This document shows, one piece after another, positions 29,582 to 34,710 of a stretch of 34,710 nucleotides of DNA. The stretch covers positions 1 to 34,710 of IMG/VR virus record IMGVR_UViG_3300021347_000014; one strand, written 5' to 3'. Every line of letters begins with the position of its first letter. Positions within the stretch are counted from its first letter, which is position 1. The position numbers and the translations under genes were made by a program. Source of the DNA: a virus. Below the pieces are notes generated by a model, which saw only the letters and a program-made list of their open reading frames with translations, was not told where the DNA came from and searched no databases.

Positions 29582-30334
29582 ATGGCATTAGAACAATTAG
29601 ATACATTTATGGAAACAATGAAAATGCAGGAAAGCAGTGGTGACTATAATGCTATTGGTCCTGTAACTAGATACGGAAGAGCTTTGGGAGCTTATCAAAT
29701 AGTAGAAGATAACTGGGAAAACTGGTCAAGAGAAGCATATGGATTGAGCAAAAATCAACCAGCACCTAACTGGAAAGATAAAGAAGCACAAGATAAAACA
29801 GCTAGATATAAATTTACACAATACTACAACAAATATAAATCTTGGGATTTAGTAGCAATAGCTTGGTTTGCTGGACCTGGTAACGCTGATATAGTAAAAA
29901 GAAATACTGATTTAAACCCTAGACTACTTCCTGAAGATGCAAAAAATCTTGTAGATATAATGAGTTATAAAGATGTTTTAGGTAAAGATGTTGGTGGATA
30001 TGTCAATGATGTAATGACCAATATGAATAAAGAATTAAAAAATAAAGGTATGCCTTTAGCTACTAGATATACTGCACAAGACCCAAGTATTAGAGTTCAA
30101 CAACCTCAAATTGCTAACAGTAATGTTGCTATAAGTATGATTGATGCTTTGTCACAGAACACAGCAGGTGGACAAAGACAGCAAATAGCAGTTGGTGGAG
30201 ATCAAGCACGACAAGCAAGTAATGTTAGAACAGCTATAGATAATGCTAAAGCAAAGGGTGAGTCAACTATTGATGTAAGTATGGCTAGTGAGAAGAATCC
30301 TTATTCAGCTAGAGAGTTAGGGATGAATAGATAA
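29582..30334 (+). CDS. Virion-associated lytic transglycosylase
   Basis: A 250-residue protein. The N-terminal 130 residues read as a soluble lytic transglycosylase/lysozyme-like domain: MKMQESSGDYNAIGPVTRYG (catalytic E17 followed by the ESxG pattern), LGAYQIVEDNWENW and VAIAWFAGPGNADIV. A disordered Gln/Ala-rich C-terminus follows. It would open peptidoglycan locally as the DNA enters the cell, distinct from the amidase used for lysis. ATG at 29582 with AGGG upstream is chosen over a GTG at 29561. Its stop overlaps the next ATG. Confidence 0.75.
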   Translation: MALEQLDTFMETMKMQESSGDYNAIGPVTRYGRALGAYQIVEDNWENWSREAYGLSKNQPAPNWKDKEAQDKTARYKFTQYYNKYKSWDLVAIAWFAGPGNADIVKRNTDLNPRLLPEDAKNLVDIMSYKDVLGKDVGGYVNDVMTNMNKELKNKGMPLATRYTAQDPSIRVQQPQIANSNVAISMIDALSQNTAGGQRQQIAVGGDQARQASNVRTAIDNAKAKGESTIDVSMASEKNPYSARELGMNR

Positions 30335-32247
30335 TGGATAAATATTTAGTTGTAGGCTCACCTGGTAGATATACAGTTATTCCTGTCAAACAAAATGATA
30401 AGGATTATGAATCTGGTATGTCAGAACAAGCTGCGCAAGAAACAGCAGATGTTTTAAATGCACAGTTTGTTAGTGGTACAACTACAGCTATTCCTGCATC
30501 TGAACCTAAGCAAGATCTAAGCAGTACTTCTTTTGCAGAACCAGAACCAGTATTTGCAGCACCACAACCAGAAAAAGAAGAATCTGTAATAGACAGAACA
30601 CGAACAATGGCTGCTGCTGCACAAGTAATACAATCAGATATAAGGTTTGAAACAGATTACATTAAAAACTTTGTTGCAAATCAACAAGCAATAAGAAAAG
30701 CAGAAGCTGAAAATAAAGACACAAGAAGTTTAGTAGAAAAAGAAACGGATTATATAAAAAATTTTGTTGAAGAAATAGTAAAACCAGCAGATCCTGGTGA
30801 TATTGATTACGGAAAACAGCTTGAAGATGAAACAAATTATATAAAAAATTATGTTAACAATGTTGTAGATAAAGTAGAAATTGAAAAAGAAAAAGATACA
30901 ACTAAAAATGAAAATGAAATTATTGATATTGTTGTAGAGGAAGAAAAAAAACAATTAGAAGAAGATACAATAACAAACAACATAGTTACAAATAATCAAA
31001 ATTATGTTGGTACAGCAGGATCAAATCAAGATACAGTATTCAATAATATACCAACAGGTGCAAAAGTATTTGATGTAGATGGAGATTATTACCTAGGATA
31101 TTTAGTTCCAGGTGGAGATGGAAGTCTTTACACAGGCTCAATCTATATGATGTACCAAGTACCAAACAACGATTTCGTTAAGTCAGGTTTATTAACAGAT
31201 GCTTCTGCTTTTAAAGGAGCTAACAGTTTCTTAACTAAAGAAGATTTAAACACTGGTGGTGCAATAGTTGCAGGTACAACTGTTGAACTAGAAGGTATAG
31301 AAGGCAATCCTTTCTTACAGTTTGTAGAAAGAATAAATGATAATGTTGCAATATCTCCTTGGTTAGCAACAGCAGATGGTTTAGCTCTATCAGCAGAAGT
31401 TGCACTAGAGGGAAGAGATCCAACACCAGGTGAATACAGACAGCTCAAATGGTTTCAAGAAACCACAGAAGAACAAAGAGATTGGTATGAGCTATCACTA
31501 GGTAGAGGATTTAATAACTTACCACTAGATGCAAAACAAGAATACGAAAACACAAGAAGAAATGTTAAAAACAATTTACTTTCTTTAGGTATAGCTGGAG
31601 GATTTGACCCTGAAACAGGAATGTTGAGAGATGTGCCACCTGGATTAGTTGATTATATATCACAGAAAGCAGTTACTGGTGAATGGTCAGAATCAAAAAC
31701 AACAGAACAACTAAGGTTGTTTGCTGATCCATTTGCAGCAGGAGAAAGAGATGAAGCATTTTTTAATGTAGTTGAAGCTAGTGGGTATGACCAAATAGAT
31801 AGACAAATGCAGTATGAAGATACTGTAAGACAAGAAGCCTTAAAGTGGTTAGGACCTGTAGCAGGTAACTACAATAGTACCTGGGTAGCTAATTGGGGAT
31901 CAAGACTCAGATCAGGAGAAGCAGATGCTTTTCAACAATTACAAACAATGCTTAAACAACAGAGAGTTGCTTTGTTTGATGCGTATACAAATCCTGAATT
32001 AACCTATGAGGATATTTCACAACCTTGGAAAAACATTGTAGAAAATGCTTGGGGTGAAGTACCTGATGAAAATCAAACATATTTTCAAGACATAGTAAAA
32101 AATAATAATGTTACCTATGCTAATGAAGTTTTAACTAAAGTAGGATTAGAACAAGGAAATGATAAAGTTGTTAATGATGCTTTAAATAGTTTAGAACAAT
32201 CTATTGGACAAGGCACAGTAAGAAGAAACTTAGGAGCAAACACATAA
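30334..32247 (+). CDS. Internal virion protein with triplicated YIKNFV motif (637 aa)
   Basis: A 637-residue, acidic protein. An N-terminal Ala/Pro/Glu-rich stretch is followed by three copies of a short motif, ETDYIKNFV (residue 106), ETDYIKNFV (137) and ETNYIKNYV (166), each within a charged helical unit of about 30 residues. Then come a globular part and a C-terminal region (GPVAGNYNSTWVANWGSRLR ... WGEVPDENQTYFQDIVKNNN) typical of large virion proteins of marine actinobacterial-type phages. It lies in the ejection/internal-protein block after the transglycosylase. It could be a tape-like or ejected protein; the sequence does not prove it. Confidence 0.6.
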   Translation: MDKYLVVGSPGRYTVIPVKQNDKDYESGMSEQAAQETADVLNAQFVSGTTTAIPASEPKQDLSSTSFAEPEPVFAAPQPEKEESVIDRTRTMAAAAQVIQSDIRFETDYIKNFVANQQAIRKAEAENKDTRSLVEKETDYIKNFVEEIVKPADPGDIDYGKQLEDETNYIKNYVNNVVDKVEIEKEKDTTKNENEIIDIVVEEEKKQLEEDTITNNIVTNNQNYVGTAGSNQDTVFNNIPTGAKVFDVDGDYYLGYLVPGGDGSLYTGSIYMMYQVPNNDFVKSGLLTDASAFKGANSFLTKEDLNTGGAIVAGTTVELEGIEGNPFLQFVERINDNVAISPWLATADGLALSAEVALEGRDPTPGEYRQLKWFQETTEEQRDWYELSLGRGFNNLPLDAKQEYENTRRNVKNNLLSLGIAGGFDPETGMLRDVPPGLVDYISQKAVTGEWSESKTTEQLRLFADPFAAGERDEAFFNVVEASGYDQIDRQMQYEDTVRQEALKWLGPVAGNYNSTWVANWGSRLRSGEADAFQQLQTMLKQQRVALFDAYTNPELTYEDISQPWKNIVENAWGEVPDENQTYFQDIVKNNNVTYANEVLTKVGLEQGNDKVVNDALNSLEQSIGQGTVRRNLGANT

Positions 32248-33074
32248 TGGCAGATTTTGTAGCATTAGCAGAAGCAAGATTTCCAGGTTTACCTGTAGAG
32301 TTTTTAAATTTGTGGACACAGTATTATCAAATAGGTAAACCAGAAACACAAATTATATCAGAGGTTCGTAAAGACCCAGAATATACAAATATATTTCCTG
32401 GTAACACAACTCCTACAGGACAAGTTAGATATGATGAAGTAACTTACAACGCATTAAAAGAAAGTTACATAGGTACTTTGCAAGAGTATGGTATTGATAG
32501 ATCAGCTTCTCTTACATTTATGGCTGATAAAATAACAGGTCTTATAGAAGGAGATGTATCAGCTTCCGAGTTTGCACAAAGAGTAGGTTCGGTATATCAA
32601 GGTATAGAAGAAAATATACCACAAGTACAAGAGTTTTATGAAACTAACTTTGGAGTCACTTTAGATGCTAGGTCTATATTAGCTGGAGCTTTAGATCCTA
32701 CAGTAGGTGAAGCTATAGTGCAAGGAAGGATTACAACTGCACAAATTGGTGGAGAAGCAAAACGAGCAGGTTTTGAAATAACAACCTCTGAAGCCAAAAG
32801 ATTACAAGAAGCAGGTTTAACACAAGAAGAAGCAAGAAGATTGTTCTCTGTCGCTGAAGCACAGTTACCTAGGTTACAAGAATTACAGGCACAAAGAGGT
32901 ATTGCACAAGAACAACAAATAGGATTAGAACAACTTAGTGAAGCATTAGTATTTCAAAGTCAAGAAGAGATGGAAATTATTGCTAGATTAGAAGAACAAG
33001 AAGCATCAGAGTTTGCACCAACAACAGGTGCTACAAGAACAGGTCGTAGAGTTACAGGATTAACTGAACTTTAA
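32247..33074 (+). CDS. Internal virion-like protein (275 aa)
   Basis: A 275-residue helical protein: MADFVALAEARFPGLPVEFL, YTNIFPGNTTPTGQVRYDEV, VSASEFAQRVGSVYQGIEE, then a long Gln/Glu/Arg-rich coiled coil (GLTQEEARRLFSVAEAQLPR). The 'FPGN ... sE..YxxLxxSY...L.eyGId' segment is shared with virion proteins found beside capsid genes in related phages. The start overlaps the preceding stop (TAATG). It closes the block before the leader and promoter at 33078. Confidence 0.6.
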   Translation: MADFVALAEARFPGLPVEFLNLWTQYYQIGKPETQIISEVRKDPEYTNIFPGNTTPTGQVRYDEVTYNALKESYIGTLQEYGIDRSASLTFMADKITGLIEGDVSASEFAQRVGSVYQGIEENIPQVQEFYETNFGVTLDARSILAGALDPTVGEAIVQGRITTAQIGGEAKRAGFEITTSEAKRLQEAGLTQEEARRLFSVAEAQLPRLQELQAQRGIAQEQQIGLEQLSEALVFQSQEEMEIIARLEEQEASEFAPTTGATRTGRRVTGLTEL

Positions 33075-33077
33075 TAC

Positions 33078-33105
33078 TTGTACATCCCACATATAGTGGT
33101 ACAAT
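33078..33105 (+). promoter_or_regulatory. Extended -10 promoter for scaffold and capsid
   Basis: TACAAT (33100-33105) preceded by TGG forms an extended -10, with TTGTAC (33078-33083) 16 bases upstream as a weak -35. It begins just after the stop at 33074 and would start a leader of about 200 bases before the scaffold gene. Confidence 0.5.
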
Positions 33106-33111
33106 ATATTG

Positions 33112-33312
33112 TATAGCCTGGTAGCCTCGGCTTAAAGATGCTGCACCTCCAGTTTATATCTGGCGTGTAAACTGCGTATTTCAATTCGCCTAGTATCGGT
33201 ACAGCTAGAAGTGGCTGACAATTCTCATTTGTACTTTAATTATAACTTGTCGCCTATCGCATTATTTACCCCAGGATAATGTAGCTAGTAGAAATCTGGG
33301 AGAGGAGAAAAA
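33112..33312 (+). other. Structured leader before scaffold and capsid
   Basis: A 200-base gap that looks less AT-rich than its surroundings. It contains CAGTTTA (33150-33156) pairing with TAAACTG (33168-33174), a perfect 7-bp stem, and CCCAG (33270-33274) pairing with CTGGG (33296-33300) directly before the GAGGAG ribosome site. An AGCCTGGTAGC sequence near 33115 resembles a tRNA D-arm, but no full cloverleaf can be drawn. Probably an RNA leader controlling capsid-gene expression. Confidence 0.45.
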
Positions 33313-33774
33313 ATGGAAAACGAGATGAACGAAGCAGTAGAAGAAACACAAGATAATAATGCTATCAAGCAAATGCGTGAGCGTATTAAAGAGCTTGAAG
33401 CTGTAGAGAAAGAATTTAAGTCTGTACAAATGGGTAATGCCATTAAAGATGCAGGTTTTGACCCTGACTCTGGGCAAGGTAAAGCATTAAAAGACTTGTA
33501 TAAAGGCGACTTACAAGCTGATGCAATTAAGCAGTTTGCACAGGAGAACTACGGATGGGGCTCCGAAACCCCTACTGAAGCTGATCCACAAGCTGTACAA
33601 AAAGCAAGAGTGGTAAGTAGCCAACAAAATTTAGATACTGTTATAGAGGCATCAGTTCCAGTAGAACCTGTTGGACTAGATGACCAGATAGCACAAGCAC
33701 AAGCTGATGGCGACTGGCAAACAAGTTCTGCTCTCAAAGCCGATAAATTAAAAGCACTATTAAAAGATAAGTAA
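33313..33774 (+). CDS. Capsid scaffolding protein
   Basis: A 153-residue acidic, helical protein just before the capsid gene: a coiled-coil N-terminus (NAIKQMRERIKELEAVEKEF), AGFDPDSGQGKALKDLYKGD and QADAIKQFAQENYGWG, then a disordered part and a basic C-terminal helix (QTSSALKADKLKALLKDK). The central 'GFDPDxGxGKxLxxLYxGDxxxxAIxxFAxE' pattern and the basic end that contacts the coat protein are typical of phage scaffolds. GAGGAG precedes the ATG. Confidence 0.8.
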   Translation: MENEMNEAVEETQDNNAIKQMRERIKELEAVEKEFKSVQMGNAIKDAGFDPDSGQGKALKDLYKGDLQADAIKQFAQENYGWGSETPTEADPQAVQKARVVSSQQNLDTVIEASVPVEPVGLDDQIAQAQADGDWQTSSALKADKLKALLKDK

Positions 33775-33786
33775 AGGAGATTTAAA

Positions 33787-34710
33787 ATGGGTGCAGTATC
33801 AGGATTGGGAGATTCATACGATCTTCCTAATTATGTGGGTGAGTTATTTAATGTAACTCCAAACGACACACCTTTTCTTTCTGCTATTGGTGGAATGACT
33901 GGAGGTAAATCAGTTACCTCTAAGCAATTCACTTGGCAAACAGTTGACAATGCAGCAGCAGCTCAAACAGCAGTTGTTGAAGGTGCAGACCCTGTTTACG
34001 CAGAGAGAACAAGAAGCGAAGTAACAAATGTTACTCAAATTATGCAATATGGTGTAAATGTATCATATACAAAACAAGCAGCAACAGGAAACCTTAGTGG
34101 AGAATCCATTATTGGTAACCAACCTGTACAAGATGAATTAGCATTCCAGTTGGATATGTCTATGAAACGAGCAGCTAGAGACATTGAGTTCTCTTTCTTG
34201 CAAGGTACTTATGTCGCAGACACAGATATGGCAACAGAGAGAAAAACCAGAGGTATTCTTGAAGCTATATCTACCAACGAAGTAGCAGGTGGAGCAGCAG
34301 CTCTTGACCAAGCTAAAGTTGATGCAGCGTTAAAGCTAATGGCAGATTCAGGAGCTCCTTTTGAGACCCCTGTAATTATGGCTAATGCTTTCCAAAAGCA
34401 AAAACTATCATCTATCTATGGAAGTGCGTTATCACTCGCTCCTAGAGATAGAAATGTTGGTGGTGTAAATATCCAAACAATAGAAACTGACTTTGGTGAA
34501 GTAGGTATTGTTTATGATAGACACCTTCCTGCTGATGATGTTATCATCGTAGACCTTGCGTTCTGTAAGCCAGTTTTCTTGGACATTCCAGGAAAAGGAC
34601 ACTTCTTCGTTGAGCCACTCGCTCAATCAGGAGCTGCTTACAAGTTCCAAGTATATGGTGAAATTGGTTTGGAATATGGTCCAGAACAATTCCACGCAAA
34701 AATAACAAAC
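33787..34710 (+). CDS. Major capsid protein, SU10/DUF5309 type (3' end missing)
   Basis: A frame open to the window edge (308 residues visible). The start MGAVSGLGDSYDLPNYVGEL, then TPNDTPFLSAIGGMTGGKSV, SKQFTWQTV, VNVSYTKQAATGN, RDIEFSFLQGTY, RKTRGILEAISTNE and a C-terminal DRHLPADDVIIVDLAFCKPV fit the SU10-like (DUF5309) family of HK97-fold coat proteins. It builds the capsid shell. AAAGGAG eight bases upstream is a strong ribosome site. Shadow frames inside are ignored. The C-terminus is cut by the right edge. Confidence 0.9.
   Translation, partial: MGAVSGLGDSYDLPNYVGELFNVTPNDTPFLSAIGGMTGGKSVTSKQFTWQTVDNAAAAQTAVVEGADPVYAERTRSEVTNVTQIMQYGVNVSYTKQAATGNLSGESIIGNQPVQDELAFQLDMSMKRAARDIEFSFLQGTYVADTDMATERKTRGILEAISTNEVAGGAAALDQAKVDAALKLMADSGAPFETPVIMANAFQKQKLSSIYGSALSLAPRDRNVGGVNIQTIETDFGEVGIVYDRHLPADDVIIVDLAFCKPVFLDIPGKGHFFVEPLAQSGAAYKFQVYGEIGLEYGPEQFHAKITN

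Noticed and set aside
33115-33210. A possible tRNA suggested by AGCCTGGTAGC and a TTCAATT loop-like sequence
   Set aside because: I could not pair an acceptor stem, anticodon stem and T stem at normal spacing. Kept only as a structured leader.

Overview
The window reads as part of a low-GC, tailed double-stranded DNA phage genome. It carries the terminase large subunit, portal, a very large virion protein, a lytic transglycosylase, a scaffold and an SU10/DUF5309-type major capsid protein (cut by the right edge), plus a tail-fibre/adhesin locus (its first gene cut by the left edge) and a lysis cassette. No ribosomal genes, integrase, plasmid genes or host housekeeping genes are seen. Several small proteins resemble families common in phages of Actinobacteria: the CxxC...DIFPDHSKEEREQLMTG protein, the C-x4-C...YCNNHKPRSYPR protein, an r1t-like holin, and a Rad52-like annealing protein with a C-terminal zinc ribbon. 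A phage of an AT-rich, probably aquatic, actinobacterium is the best guess from family resemblance alone. The portal / giant protein / transglycosylase order, with no tape-measure gene in view, suggests a podovirus-like ejection apparatus, but the tail genes proper lie outside the window.

Layout. (1) 1-7556, rightward: tail and receptor-binding genes, with two sets of tandemly triplicated proteins. Three share an N-terminal 'LKSYTT' module, two of these with long glycine-rich domains; three others are small beta-rich proteins ending in a 'LYG' strand. (2) 7582-9456, rightward: lysis genes, comprising small coiled-coil/membrane proteins, a T7-lysozyme-like amidase and a holin. (3) 9507-10658, rightward: a metallophosphoesterase. 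(4) 10618-14778, leftward: a SET-domain protein, a PD-(D/E)XK-like protein, a Rad52-like annealing protein, an HTH protein and a run of very small, often cysteine-rich proteins joined by TAATG or ATGA overlaps. A consensus-like sigma70 promoter lies at 14811-14838 and a second at 13094-13122. (5) 15023-16495, leftward: a second small-gene operon ending in a clear rho-independent terminator at 14964-14995. (6) 16496-17522: about 1 kb with no convincing gene but many short inverted repeats and a rightward terminator, followed at once by a strong rightward promoter. (7) 17523-33074, rightward (one leftward gene at 18327-18533): small genes, then terminase, portal, giant virion protein, transglycosylase and other internal virion proteins. 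(8) 33075-33312: a promoter and structured leader, then scaffold and capsid.

The leftward blocks look like the early, host-takeover and recombination genes; the rightward blocks are the late packaging, virion and lysis genes. The roughly 1 kb gene-free control region around 16.5-17.5 kb separates the divergent programmes. Functions are inferred by reading motifs; no database search was run.
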